DNA of 64,000 nt from Campylobacter sp. VBCF_01 NA2 (GTDB lineage Bacteria; Campylobacterota; Campylobacteria; Campylobacterales; Campylobacteraceae): assembly GCF_027797205.1 (NCBI RefSeq), contig NZ_CP115607.1, forward strand, positions 868,001 through 932,000, in the 5' to 3' direction. Under the pieces are notes generated by a model. It saw only the letters and a list, made by a program, of their open reading frames with translations. It searched no databases and was not told where the DNA came from. The position numbers and the translations under genes are program-made. Below, in pieces: positions 51,651 through 59,870 of this stretch (the stretch's first letter is position 1; each line of letters opens with the position of its first letter).

Positions 51651-51652
51651 TA
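51633..51652 (-). promoter_or_regulatory. Fur-box-like palindrome at the fhuC start
   Basis: AATAATGGATATTATCATCG on the minus strand has the ATAAT/ATTAT symmetry of a Fur site and spans the upstream ATG candidate, which argues that translation may begin at GTG 51635. Confidence 0.4.
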
Positions 51653-51704
51653 TTAAAATAAAAGATAGATATTATCAAAAATTTAATAAATTTAAACTAA
51701 ATAT

Positions 51705-51723
51705 TTAACAATTATTATCAAAA
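51705..51723 (-). promoter_or_regulatory. Fur-box-like site upstream of the fhu operon
   Basis: The minus strand reads TTTTGATAATAATTGTTAA, close to the TTGATAAT-N-ATTATCAA form. It lies 55-75 bases before fhuC in a very AT-rich leader with a further GATATTATC at 51667-51676. Confidence 0.5.
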
Positions 51724-51779
51724 GCCATATCAATTTAAAAATTTTAAAAATGATAAAGTATAGCAAAACCTGCCCTACT

Positions 51780-52496
51780 CTACTCCCATAGACTAGGCTC
51801 CTGCGGGTCTGTATAGCTAAATAAAATTTGATATGGCTGGTAGTCGAATTTGTATTTTAGGCTCGGACACTCACGCACTGCATACCCCAAATATATCCAG
51901 CGCAGATTAAATTTTTTCGCAATCTCAATCTGCTTTAAAAGCGAAAATTTCCCAAGGCTAAGATCGCTTCTGTATGGGTCGTAATAGCAATAAATCGAGC
52001 TTATCCCATCTTCGACAATGTCGATCAAATCGACGCAAATCAGCCTGTCAAACTCATCGTAATACGAAATTTCCTTGCCGAAATTTCCATATCCCTCCAC
52101 ATAAATTTCATAGTATTTCTCAGGCGTGATATTTTGGCGTGGCCAGCCCTTTTTTTCGCTCATATAGTTATGATAAATTTCGAAAAGCTCCAAATGCTCG
52201 CCGTCTAAAATCGGTGCTGAAAAGCCAAGAGTGGTTTTTTCGTTTTTTTTATAAACTCTGCGGTGCGATTTGGAAAATTTGAAATTTCTCGCATCTACTC
52301 TCAGGCTTTTACACTCATCGCAACCCGCACAAATGGGCTTTTGGAAGTAATTCCCAAAGCGTCTGTATCCGTGAGTGACTAAATTTGAATTATAAGAATA
52401 CGAGGCATTTTTGACAAAAATGTATTCATTTCTAGCTGATTTTCCCTGCAAATACGGGCAGGGAAAATCGAGCGTGCAAAATGGAATTTCAAGCAT
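51780..52496 (-). CDS. bpt: aspartate/glutamate leucyltransferase (Bpt)
   Basis: Bpt transfers Leu from Leu-tRNA to N-terminal Asp or Glu, marking proteins for ClpAP by the N-end rule. The 238-aa protein has the ATE-family N-terminal half with CPYLQG, YRRFGNYFQKPICAGCDECK and SLRVDARNFKFSKSHRR, then the GNAT-like C-terminal half with YCYYDPYRSDLSLGKFSLLK and WIYLGYAVRECPSLKYK. All are typical of Bpt. It overlaps the next gene upstream by one base. Confidence 0.92.
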   Translation of the reverse strand: MLEIPFCTLDFPCPYLQGKSARNEYIFVKNASYSYNSNLVTHGYRRFGNYFQKPICAGCDECKSLRVDARNFKFSKSHRRVYKKNEKTTLGFSAPILDGEHLELFEIYHNYMSEKKGWPRQNITPEKYYEIYVEGYGNFGKEISYYDEFDRLICVDLIDIVEDGISSIYCYYDPYRSDLSLGKFSLLKQIEIAKKFNLRWIYLGYAVRECPSLKYKFDYQPYQILFSYTDPQEPSLWE

Positions 52497-52720
52497 TAAA
52501 TTTTTCTAATATTTGCATTTTCGATATATTTCAAAAACTCATCTTTTAGCCGATTTTCGCGCGCACTCACACTCTCATCGCCTAAATCCTCATCTTTGAA
52601 AATATCTTTAAATTCATCGCGATTTGGGTTTGGTTTTGGCTTAGGTTTGGGCGGATTTTTCGCCTTTTCTTCTTTAATCATATCTTTTTTTATGCTATTT
52701 AGCGATTCTAAAAAATCCAT
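52496..52720 (-). CDS. small charged protein of unknown function
   Basis: A 74-aa soluble protein: a helical start (MDFLESLNSIKKDMIKEE), a Pro/Lys stretch (NPPKPKPKPNPNRDEF), then an acidic and helical end. No family recognised. It lies between accC (9 bases away) and bpt (one-base overlap), so it is translated in that operon. The Pro/Lys linker suggests a flexible adaptor, which is only a guess. Confidence 0.65.
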   Translation of the reverse strand: MDFLESLNSIKKDMIKEEKAKNPPKPKPKPNPNRDEFKDIFKDEDLGDESVSARENRLKDEFLKYIENANIRKI

Positions 52721-52729
52721 TTTCGCTCC

Positions 52730-54160
52730 CTAAATTTCGGCTTCTCGCATAGCAGAAGCGATTGCAGCGACGACTTCGGTTTTTTTCGTATCGAAATCGT
52801 CCTTGGTATTTGCCAAAATTTTGTCCAAATTTTTCTCGACATAGCTCGTATCGAAAAATCCCAATCTAAACTCACGCGATTTGCTGATCGAGAGCAAAAA
52901 TGGGATTATCGTGCGCACACCCTCTATGCGGAACTCCTTCAATGCCCTTTCTAGCTTATTTACCGCCAAGTCGTAATCTGTGGTTTTGATAATGAGTTTA
53001 GCTAAAAGCGAGTCATAAAATGGCGGAATTTTATAGCCTTTGTAAATATGACTATCCACGCGCACGCTAGGTCCCAAAGCTGGGTAATAATCCTCGACCT
53101 TGCCAGGTGCTGGGGTGAAATTTTTCCATACATTTTCGGCTGTAATTCTCGCCTCAATCGCGTAACCGCGCGGTTTGATATCGCTTTGTTCGAGCTCTAA
53201 AATTTCGCCATTTGCGATACGGATCTGGCGCACGACGATATCCACGCCAGTGATTTCCTCGGTGATTCCGTGCTCGACTTGAATTCTGGTATTCATCTCC
53301 ATAAAATAGAAATTGTTGTAATCATCGAGCAAAAACTCCACAGTGCCGACATTTGAGTAATTCACAGCCTTAGCTGCGGCTACTGCGGTGATACCCATGG
53401 TCTTGCGCAAATGCTCGCTAATCGACGGGCACGGGGCGATTTCGATGATTTTTTGGTGACGGCGTTGGATTGAGCAATCGCGCTCGCAAAGGTGGATAAT
53501 GTTGCCGTAATTATCGCCGATGATTTGAAACTCGATATGGCGCGGATTGACGACGAGTTTTTCCATAAAAACTTCATCGTTGTTAAAATACGCCTTCGCC
53601 TCTCTGGTGCAGGATTCAAACGCCGCTTCCATATCCTCTTCGCTCCAAACTTCGCGGATTCCACGCCCTCCACCGCCGCCGCTTGATTTCAAAATCACCG
53701 GATAACCGATTTTGCGGGCGTATTCTTTGATAGTCTCCATTGATTCGTTGTTTAATTTTTCGGTGCCTGGCACGATAGGAATACCATTTTTACGCATTAA
53801 ATAGCGAGCGATGTTTTTATTACCCATTTTGCGGATAACTTCTGGTTTTGGACCGATAAAGATAATCCCCGCATCCTCGACCTCTTTTGCGAAATCATAA
53901 TTCTCACTCAAAAATCCATATCCAGGGTGGATAGCGTCCGCACCGCTTGCTTTGGCTATTTCTACGATTTTTTTGGCGTCCAAATACCCAGTAAGTGGTT
54001 CTGTACCGACCTCATAGGCCTCATCAGCAATTTTAACATGCAAGCAGTCTCTGTCAGGCTCGGTGTAAATCGCTATACTTTTTATGTGCAAATCTCTACA
54101 TGCTCTAATAACCCTAACCGCGATTTCACCGCGATTTGCTATGAGAATTTTGTGTATCAT
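52730..54160 (-). CDS. accC: acetyl-CoA carboxylase biotin carboxylase subunit
   Basis: AccC carboxylates biotin on AccB in the first step of fatty-acid synthesis. The 476-aa ATP-grasp protein starts MIHKILIANRGEIAVRVIRA and has HPGYGFLSEN, the glycine loop KSSGGGGGRGIREV, QVEHGITEEITG (EKxxxx substrate residues are EMNTRIQVEHGITE) and RGYAIEARI. No accB is adjacent. A pyruvate carboxylase subunit A is a possible alternative because Campylobacter carries split biotin enzymes; the length fits both. Confidence 0.9.
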   Translation of the reverse strand: MIHKILIANRGEIAVRVIRACRDLHIKSIAIYTEPDRDCLHVKIADEAYEVGTEPLTGYLDAKKIVEIAKASGADAIHPGYGFLSENYDFAKEVEDAGIIFIGPKPEVIRKMGNKNIARYLMRKNGIPIVPGTEKLNNESMETIKEYARKIGYPVILKSSGGGGGRGIREVWSEEDMEAAFESCTREAKAYFNNDEVFMEKLVVNPRHIEFQIIGDNYGNIIHLCERDCSIQRRHQKIIEIAPCPSISEHLRKTMGITAVAAAKAVNYSNVGTVEFLLDDYNNFYFMEMNTRIQVEHGITEEITGVDIVVRQIRIANGEILELEQSDIKPRGYAIEARITAENVWKNFTPAPGKVEDYYPALGPSVRVDSHIYKGYKIPPFYDSLLAKLIIKTTDYDLAVNKLERALKEFRIEGVRTIIPFLLSISKSREFRLGFFDTSYVEKNLDKILANTKDDFDTKKTEVVAAIASAMREAEI

Positions 54161-54264
54161 ACTAAAACACCTTTTTGTAAAAATAATATTGCGTATGATA
54201 GTATAAAAAATGTTATATCAAGTTGAAATTTAGGGGAAAAAGTCAAAATTTTAAAGGATTTTAG

Positions 54265-54351
54265 TGGTGCCCAGAGCCGGAATCGAACCGGCACGGAGTT
54301 GCCTCCGCCAGATTTTGAGTCTGGTGCGTCTACCAATTTCACCACCTGGGC
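54265..54351 (-). tRNA. tRNA-Leu (anticodon CAA)
   Basis: An 87-base gene on the minus strand. Acceptor stem GCCCAGG pairs with the 3' CTGGGC, D-loop GGTAGACGC, anticodon stem CCAGA/TCTGG around a loop containing CAA, a long variable arm (CGGAGGCAACTCCG), T-arm GCCGGTTCGATTCCGGC and an encoded CCA end. The long variable arm and the CAA anticodon define a class II leucine tRNA reading UUG. Confidence 0.97.
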
Positions 54352-54396
54352 TTGAATTAAAAATCGAGATTATACAAAAATTTGATTAAAATAAAA

Positions 54397-54423
54397 TTAA
54401 GCCCCAAAAATTTTGGGGCTTAA
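54397..54423 (-). terminator. rho-independent terminator of the HU gene
   Basis: A 27-base perfect palindrome (TTAAGCCCCAAAA / TTTTGGGGCTTAA around a single A) begins 15 bases after the HU stop. It is followed on the minus strand by TTTTATTTTAATC. Confidence 0.85.
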
Positions 54424-54437
54424 AGAGTTAAGAAAAA

Positions 54438-54734
54438 TTATTTTTTCTTTTTAGCTTTTGAAGCAGCAACAGCCTCTTTAAGTTGTTTGCCAACTTTAAA
54501 TTTAACTACTTTTGTAGCAGGTGATTTGTAAGTTTTGTTTGTGCCAGGAACTTTGCCTTCACGAGCAGCACGCTCAGCAATGCTAAAAGAACCAAAGCCA
54601 ATGAAACTAATCTCATCGCCTTTAACTAATAGCTCTTTAATTGTTTCAAGAGCTTTATCTACTACTGCTGTAGTATCTTTTTTGCTTTGTCCTGCTTTTT
54701 CAGCAACAATACTGATAAAATCAGCTTTTTTCAT
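54438..54734 (-). CDS. hup: HU-family DNA-binding protein
   Basis: A nucleoid protein that bends DNA. Start at the ATG at 54734 (MKKADFISIVAEKAGQSKKD) with AAGGA six bases upstream; the longer open frame lacks SD and domain. The 98-aa protein has the HU helical body, GDEISFIGFGSFSIAERAAR and the arm region VPGTNKTYKSPATKVVKFK, then ends in a Lys-rich tail (AASKAKKKK) beyond the usual 90 residues. It is monocistronic with its own promoter and terminator. Confidence 0.95.
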   Translation of the reverse strand: MKKADFISIVAEKAGQSKKDTTAVVDKALETIKELLVKGDEISFIGFGSFSIAERAAREGKVPGTNKTYKSPATKVVKFKVGKQLKEAVAASKAKKKK

Positions 54735-54768
54735 AGAGTATCCTTTGTGATAAAGTGTAACGGCGACC

Positions 54769-54797
54769 ATTTTACAATACTTTGATAAAAATTTCAA
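54769..54797 (-). promoter_or_regulatory. sigma70 promoter of the HU gene
   Basis: Minus-strand TTGAAA (54792-54797), exactly 17 bases, then TAAAAT (54769-54774), ending 35 bases before the ATG. One mismatch in each hexamer. Confidence 0.65.
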
Positions 54798-54935
54798 TAG
54801 AATTTTGCGAATTTTTCGCCAAATTTGGCAAAATTTCACGAAATTTGGCAAAATTTTGCCTATTTTCACACTATTTGAAAAATAAATTTTTTCATTTTTT
54901 CCCAAATTTACACAAATTTAGGCGCTAAAATTTTT

Positions 54936-54958
54936 TATAATCTTAAATTTGATATAAT
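54936..54958 (+). promoter_or_regulatory. two TATAAT boxes before cprR
   Basis: TATAAT occurs at 54936-54941 (preceded by a T run) and at 54953-54958 in the HU/cprR divergent spacer, 31-54 bases before the cprR ATG. Both fit the -10-dominated promoters of Campylobacter. Confidence 0.55.
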
Positions 54959-54989
54959 GCGCCCAAAATTTTAAATTTAAGGTAAAAAT

Positions 54990-55670
54990 ATGACAAAAAT
55001 TTTGATGATAGAAGATGATTTGGAGTTGGCTGAAATTTTAAGCGAATACTTAGAACAATACGAAATCGACATTACCGTCGCAGATGACCCATTTATCGGA
55101 CTTTCGAAGCTTAAATTAGAAAATTTCAACCTTGTGATTTTAGACCTAACGCTTCCTGGTATGGACGGGCTTGAAGTCTGCAAAGAAATCCGCAAAACCT
55201 CGAATTTACCTATTATCATTTCTAGTGCGCGCCACGATTTGACCGATAAAATCAACGCCTTTGATTTCGGCGCAGATGATTATCTACCAAAACCATACAA
55301 CCCCCAAGAGCTTCTAGCCCGCATTAAACGCCATGTCGAGCGCTACAACACAGGCTCGATCAAACAAAGTGGCGAAAAAACCAACAAAGACATCGTAGTA
55401 GATGATTTTTCGCACATTATCACCTTCAAAGGGCAGCCTTTATCGCTGACAGTCGCTGAATATGATGTCCTCTCATATCTAGTCAAAAAAGAAGGCGGAG
55501 CAATCACGCGCGAAGAGCTCATTTACAACAGCTCCTCAATCAGCGAAGAATCTTCGCCAAAAAGCATAGATGTCATCGTCGGTCGTATCAGAGTCAAGCT
55601 TGGCGAAACCTCCAAGACACCGCAATATATCCACGCAATCAGGGGCGTGGGATACAAGCTCGTGCAATAA
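54990..55670 (+). CDS. cprR: response regulator, OmpR/PhoB type (CprR-like)
   Basis: The 226-aa regulator has a receiver domain (acidic pocket IEDD at residues 7-10, phospho-acceptor Asp52 in LVILDLTLPGMDG, Lys in DYLPKPY) and an OmpR-type winged helix with LTVAEYDVLSYLVKKEGGAI and SIDVIVGRIRVKLGE ending GVGYKLVQ. Together with the next gene, length and pairing fit CprRS of C. jejuni, a system tied to envelope/biofilm control in which the regulator is essential. AAGG lies upstream of the ATG. Confidence 0.85.
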   Translation: MTKILMIEDDLELAEILSEYLEQYEIDITVADDPFIGLSKLKLENFNLVILDLTLPGMDGLEVCKEIRKTSNLPIIISSARHDLTDKINAFDFGADDYLPKPYNPQELLARIKRHVERYNTGSIKQSGEKTNKDIVVDDFSHIITFKGQPLSLTVAEYDVLSYLVKKEGGAITREELIYNSSSISEESSPKSIDVIVGRIRVKLGETSKTPQYIHAIRGVGYKLVQ

Positions 55671-55686
55671 ATTTTGAAATTTAAAT

Positions 55687-56922
55687 ATGAAATTTAGATC
55701 TTCGATTTTTTATACCATTACATTTATTTTCGCGCTTGCGACGATTGGCGTATCGCTCGCACTCATTTGGCTCATCGGATATGATAAACAAAACTACACC
55801 AGAGAGCTAAACACAAAATACTCCATAGTCGCGCGCTCGCACCTATACCAGATGAGTAGGCTCATCTCGCAAAACGAATTCCAAAGACAAATCGCAAATT
55901 TCGAATTTTCTAGCATTAATGACGAAAATTTTATAAAGCAACTAAACGAAAATGGCGAAATTTTAGATAGTATTTCGGCTGACATCGGCTCGGCTGATAT
56001 TATAATGTATAACCGCAAACACTACCTCAAAATCACTCACGCAAACGAGGTTAGAATTTTAAACGACAAAGAATACCAACCATATCGCTACGATATTTTT
56101 AGGGCGATTTATGGCGGAATTTTGGTGATTATTTTGCTCGCATACATTTTTATTATACGCAAAATCAAACCACTTCGCAAGCTAAAACGCCAAATCGATA
56201 AATTTGCCACAGGCGATCTAAATATCGCAAATGTCGCCACAGGCACAGACGAAATCTCCGAGGTTTCGCGCGCGTTTTACGGCGCAGTTACGCAGATCAA
56301 CAAACTAAACGAATCGCGCCACCTATTTTTGCGAAACATCATGCACGAGCTAAAAACGCCCATTACCAAAGGTCGCATAACCGTCGAAATGATCGAAAAA
56401 AACAAATATCAAGAGCGCTTGTTATCGGTATTTGAAAGGCTAGAAGATTTGATTAACGAATTTGCCGCAGTCGAAAGGGCGACTTCTGGGATTCCGCTTG
56501 GAGAGCGTGGAATTTACTCAGCCAAAGAAATCATAAACGAAGCCCTAAAAATCGCAATGATAGGCGAAAATTTAGTAACCATAAATGCGCCAGAGGATTT
56601 GAAATTTAATGTAGATTTGAAGCTGTTTTCAATCGCTGTGAAAAATCTAATCGACAACGCAATCAAATACTCCACCGACCGCCATGTCATCATAAATGTC
56701 GGAGCGACCTTTGATTTTATCAGCAATTCGCCAGAGTTAGAGCAGGATTTCGAGCATTACAAAGAGGCATTTTCCAAGGGCTCAAACGCCAAACAAAGCT
56801 TCGGTCTTGGGCTATACATCGTCGATAATATCGCCAAATCGCATGGTTTAGCCTTTAAATACCGCAGAGAAAATGAGACAAATATCTTTTATTTTGATAA
56901 TATGAGTGAAATTTTACTCTAA
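55687..56922 (+). CDS. cprS: sensor histidine kinase (CprS-like)
   Basis: A 411-aa membrane kinase: helix one at about residues 10-31 (TITFIFALATIGVSLALIWL), a periplasmic sensor of about 105 residues, and helix two at about 139-157 (IYGGILVIILLAYIFII). A HAMP region, dimerisation helix with phospho-acceptor His220 (IMHELKTPITKGR), and an ATPase domain with N box NLIDNAIKYS and G box FGLGLYIVDNIAKSHG follow. It follows the regulator by 16 bases; the pair form one operon. Confidence 0.87.
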   Translation: MKFRSSIFYTITFIFALATIGVSLALIWLIGYDKQNYTRELNTKYSIVARSHLYQMSRLISQNEFQRQIANFEFSSINDENFIKQLNENGEILDSISADIGSADIIMYNRKHYLKITHANEVRILNDKEYQPYRYDIFRAIYGGILVIILLAYIFIIRKIKPLRKLKRQIDKFATGDLNIANVATGTDEISEVSRAFYGAVTQINKLNESRHLFLRNIMHELKTPITKGRITVEMIEKNKYQERLLSVFERLEDLINEFAAVERATSGIPLGERGIYSAKEIINEALKIAMIGENLVTINAPEDLKFNVDLKLFSIAVKNLIDNAIKYSTDRHVIINVGATFDFISNSPELEQDFEHYKEAFSKGSNAKQSFGLGLYIVDNIAKSHGLAFKYRRENETNIFYFDNMSEILL

Positions 56923-56973
56923 ATTTTAAGGCGATTTGATATATGATTGCAAAATTTTTTAAAAAGTGAGTTT

Positions 56974-57357
56974 ATGCGAAATTTAATATTTTTACTAGCA
57001 TTTTTCGGTGTTTGTTTGTGTGCAGAGAGCTTCATCACAGATGAAGAATACGGAGCCATGCTCTATCAAAACCCCCGTGGAATCGGCTGTGATAAGTGCC
57101 ACGGCGAGCGTGGCGAGGGACAGCTCATCGCAAAATACGAGGAATTTAACCGCTCAAACGAAACCTACTATGAAAAATCCCTTTTTGCACCCAAAATCAA
57201 CACCCTTTCACTGCAAGAATTAGCCGACGGAATCGGCGCTAGCAAGGACATTATGCCAAGCTATTTTCTTACAAAAGATGAAATTATCATTATTTACAAA
57301 TATTTAAAAGCCAAAAATCAAACCCAAAAAAAGGACGAAAATGACAAACAAAACTGA
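56974..57357 (+). CDS. small periplasmic c-type cytochrome
   Basis: A 127-aa exported protein starting at the ATG at 56974 (AAGTGAG upstream) with signal peptide [19 protein letters not shown]. One haem-binding CDKCH motif sits at residues 39-43 and a candidate Met ligand in DIMPSYF near the C-terminus, giving a class I monohaem cytochrome pattern. The tail is charged. It overlaps hemL by 17 bases. A haem protein and a haem-synthesis gene are thus co-expressed; an electron-transfer role is inferred and the partner unknown. Confidence 0.8.
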   Translation: MRNLIFLLAFFGVCLCAESFITDEEYGAMLYQNPRGIGCDKCHGERGEGQLIAKYEEFNRSNETYYEKSLFAPKINTLSLQELADGIGASKDIMPSYFLTKDEIIIIYKYLKAKNQTQKKDENDKQN

Positions 57358-58612
57358 ATTTGCAAAGGCTATGAAATTTATCCCAGGTGGCGTTGATTCG
57401 CCTGTTCGCGCATTTGGAAGCGTAGGTGGCGAGCCATTTATGGTAAAAAAGGGCAAAGGCGCATATATCTACGATGTCGAGGGCAGAAAATACCTTGATT
57501 TCGTGCAAAGTTGGGGTCCGCTAATTTTCGGACATGCCGATAAAGATATCCAAAAAGCGGTTTGCGATGCAGCGAAATTTGGACTAAGTTTTGGCGCACC
57601 AAGCCCGCTAGAAACGAAACTTGCTAAGCTTGTTTTAGATAAATTTCCATTTTTGGATAAAATTCGCTTCACTAGCAGTGGCACAGAGGCCACAATGAGT
57701 GCAATCCGCCTAGCGCGCGCTTACAGCGGAAAAGACGGCATAATAAAATTCGCTGGTTGCTACCACGGACACAGCGACTCGCTTTTGGTCAAGGCAGGTT
57801 CAGGGGCAACTACATTTGGGTATTCAAGCAGTGCTGGCGTGCCAGAAGATATCGCTAAAAACACATTTGTCGCTGTTTATAACGATATCCAAAGCGTCAA
57901 AGCGATTGTCAAAGCCAATGATATCGGCACCATAATCATCGAACCAATCGCTGGAAATATGGGCTTGGTGCCTGCAAAAGCCGAATTTTTAAGCGAACTT
58001 CGCAAAATTTGCGACGAGAAAAAAATCGTGCTAATCATGGACGAGGTAATGAGCGGATTTCGCGCTAGTGCGCGCGGAAGCTACGATGTGTATGGCATAG
58101 AGGGCGATATCGTAACCTTTGGCAAGGTAATCGGTGGGGGTATGAGCGTGGCAGCCTTTGCCGGAAAGTCTGAAATCATGGATCTAATCAGTCCTCTTGG
58201 CGGTGTTTATCAAGCAGGCACGCTAAGCGGAAACCCAGTGGCAATGGCGGCTGGAATTGCGAGTTTGAGTAAAATTTATGCTAAGAAAAATTTATACAAA
58301 GATTTAAATTCACTCGCCAAACGCTTTATAAACGGCCTTAGCAAAGCCGCCAAAAAGCATGGTATCGCGCTTCAAACGGCTTGTGTGGGAAGTATGTTTG
58401 GGTATTTTTTCAACGAAAATGAGGTGAATAACTACGATGACGCGCTCAAATCCGACACTAAGCGTTTTGCGAAATTTCACCGCGAAATGATAAAACGGGG
58501 CGTATTTTTGGCGCCAAGTCAGTTCGAAACTGGCTTTATTTGCGAGGCAATGAGCAAAAAAGATATAGATTTTGCCATAAAAATGGCAGATGAAGCAATG
58601 GCAAATTTGTAA
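57341..58612 (+). CDS. hemL: glutamate-1-semialdehyde 2,1-aminomutase
   Basis: HemL makes 5-aminolevulinate in the C5 tetrapyrrole pathway with PLP. The 423-aa protein has [70 protein letters not shown], the PLP-Asp in [11 protein letters not shown] and Schiff-base Lys in [15 protein letters not shown]. The ATG has AAGGA seven bases upstream, within the cytochrome gene end. Confidence 0.97.
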   Translation: MTNKTEFAKAMKFIPGGVDSPVRAFGSVGGEPFMVKKGKGAYIYDVEGRKYLDFVQSWGPLIFGHADKDIQKAVCDAAKFGLSFGAPSPLETKLAKLVLDKFPFLDKIRFTSSGTEATMSAIRLARAYSGKDGIIKFAGCYHGHSDSLLVKAGSGATTFGYSSSAGVPEDIAKNTFVAVYNDIQSVKAIVKANDIGTIIIEPIAGNMGLVPAKAEFLSELRKICDEKKIVLIMDEVMSGFRASARGSYDVYGIEGDIVTFGKVIGGGMSVAAFAGKSEIMDLISPLGGVYQAGTLSGNPVAMAAGIASLSKIYAKKNLYKDLNSLAKRFINGLSKAAKKHGIALQTACVGSMFGYFFNENEVNNYDDALKSDTKRFAKFHREMIKRGVFLAPSQFETGFICEAMSKKDIDFAIKMADEAMANL

Positions 58613-58635
58613 ATTTTGAAATTTAAGGCGAGATT

Positions 58636-58932
58636 ATGAAATACACAAAAAACCTGCACAAGGTCGTCCCGATCGCATACGATGTGAGCCTTGGGATTTC
58701 GATAGTCGTCGCAATCGCCATTGGCGTGGGACTTGGGCTATGGCTCAAATCCCTAACCGGCTCGTTAATCGTTTTTTGGGTTTGCGTGTGCTTTGGTATA
58801 GCTGCGGCGTTTTTAAATGTCTATAAGGCGTTTAAGGGGCTAAACGAAAGTCTCAAAGAGCTCGAAGACGATCCCAAATACAAGGCCGCAAAAGAGAATT
58901 TCGACGATGATGATTGGGACGAAAAAGAGTGA
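58636..58932 (+). CDS. AtpZ/AtpI-family membrane protein
   Basis: A 98-aa protein with two membrane helices (ISIVVAIAIGVGLGLWL and LIVFWVCVCFGIAAAFLNVY) linked by a short loop, then an acidic tail (ENFDDDDWDEKE). This pattern fits the AtpZ/AtpI (ATP synthase F0 accessory, Mg/Ca-transport-linked) family. No other ATP synthase gene is near. The stop overlaps the next gene's GTG start (GTGA). Confidence 0.75.
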   Translation: MKYTKNLHKVVPIAYDVSLGISIVVAIAIGVGLGLWLKSLTGSLIVFWVCVCFGIAAAFLNVYKAFKGLNESLKELEDDPKYKAAKENFDDDDWDEKE

Positions 58933-59372
58933 AAAAAGAAATTTTAAAAATCTACTTGATTTTTGATTTTCTAGTCCTTGCGCTTGGGGGTTTGCTTTGC
59001 GCTTTTGGGGCGAAATTTGCCCCATTTTTCGCTAGTTCGCAACTCGGATTTTTCTGCTCGCTTGCGGTTGTGTTTTTTTCGCACAGAGCCTACGCACTGC
59101 GCCTCGAAGATGAAATTCGCTCTGGCAAATATGACAAAATCGCTAATGATGAATTTGATGATGAAAATTTAGCCGAGCCCAAAAAAAGCGCGGTCAAATC
59201 AAATTTTACCACCGCGTTTTTTTCACCATTTAAAATTTTATCTTACGCTGCGCTAATTTTTGGAATTTGGCTTTTGGCTAAATTTGGACTTTTAAACCCG
59301 CTTGCACTAATGCTTGGCGTAAGCGTAATCCCACTAGGCACGCTCGTTTTTGCATTTTGTAATAAAGAGTGA
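58929..59372 (+). CDS. unknown membrane protein after atpZ
   Basis: A 147-aa protein that I start at GTG 58929, overlapping the atpZ stop. It has four hydrophobic segments: two at about residues 7-50 (YLIFDFLVLALGGLLCAFGA and LGFFCSLAVVFF) and two near the end (ILSYAALIFGIWLLAKFGLL, PLALMLGVSVIPLGTLVFAF). A charged cytoplasmic loop lies in the middle. Position next to an AtpZ-type gene is the only hint to role. Confidence 0.65.
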   Translation: MKKEILKIYLIFDFLVLALGGLLCAFGAKFAPFFASSQLGFFCSLAVVFFSHRAYALRLEDEIRSGKYDKIANDEFDDENLAEPKKSAVKSNFTTAFFSPFKILSYAALIFGIWLLAKFGLLNPLALMLGVSVIPLGTLVFAFCNKE

Positions 59373-59425
59373 ATTTTACTCTACAATTGCAAAGAAATGC
59401 GAAGCATTTCAGTAAAATAAACCCA

Positions 59426-59462
59426 GCTAAATTTAGAAAAACGAAGTTTTTCTAAATTTAGC
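59426..59462 (+). terminator. 17-bp perfect inverted repeat after the membrane protein gene
   Basis: Arms GCTAAATTTAGAAAAAC and GTTTTTCTAAATTTAGC with only GAA as loop. It could end the cprRS-hemL-atpZ direction transcript, but no T run follows, so it may instead be a structural or repeat element. Confidence 0.5.
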
Positions 59463-59480
59463 CACTTCTAAGGTTTTACA

Positions 59481-59506
59481 GGGGTGGGGGTTGGTAAGGG
59501 GGAGGG
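59481..59506 (+). other. potential G-quadruplex
   Basis: GGGG-T-GGGGG-TTGGTAA-GGGGG-A-GGG has four runs of three or more G with loops of 1, 7 and 1 bases. It stands out in an AT-rich chromosome. The last two runs are also the left arm of the hairpin at 59494-59540, so the two structures would compete. Confidence 0.6.
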
Positions 59507-59540
59507 TAGCGTCTCCTAAAAAGCGCGCCCTCCCCCTTAC
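59494..59540 (+). other. GC-rich hairpin, 13-bp perfect stem
   Basis: GTAAGGGGGAGGG pairs perfectly with CCCTCCCCCTTAC across a 21-base loop, in the middle of the 498-base gap. No T run follows. Confidence 0.7.
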
Positions 59541-59600
59541 AGAGAATTTCACGGCGCAGGTTAAATTCAAAAAATCGTTCAATGCTAAATTTAGTTTGAA

Positions 59601-59773
59601 ATTTGAATTTAAATTTTCTGGATTGCTTCGCTTTCTGCGAAAGCTCGCAATGACAAACCTAGCGTAAATTTTGCCTAATCTGTCATTGCAAGATTTACGA
59701 AGTAAATCGAAGCAATCTACGAATTTAAAATTCCCGCCGCTAAATTTGCAAAATTACTGACCCGAAATTTTAA
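59601..59773. repeat. dispersed repeat, copy B with inverted partner
   Basis: 59681-59773 repeats the block order of 16639-16728 (TGTCATTGCAAG, GAAGCAATCTACGAATTTA, GCTAAATTTGCAAAATTACT, GACCCGAAATTTTAA). To its left, 59601-59655 is a reverse-complement partial copy (GATTGCTTCG...CTCGCAATGACA), making a long imperfect hairpin. Confidence 0.75.
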
Positions 59774-59870
59774 AAAACAAAAACAATCAAAACTACACAA
59801 ATTTGGCTAAAAATATAAAGAATTATTAATTCAAATTTCGCTAAAATGATGAGTTTTGAAAAGGAATTTT

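Larger units (their letters stand above)
59373..59870. other. 498-base gap: hairpins, G-rich block and dispersed repeat, no gene
   Basis: No supported reading frame. The gap contains in order a 17-bp perfect hairpin (59426-59462), a G-rich block with a 13-bp GC hairpin (59481-59540), an inverted pair of the dispersed repeat (59601-59735), and an AT-rich run-up to the pyrD SD (AAGGA at 59861-59865). Confidence 0.75.

Noticed and set aside
54265-54351. Integration site of a mobile element at tRNA-Leu
   Set aside because: No integrase, no repeated tRNA end and ordinary housekeeping genes on both sides.
59481-59490. Poly-G phase-variation tract of the usual Campylobacter kind
   Set aside because: The G runs are at most five and interrupted, and no coding frame crosses them.
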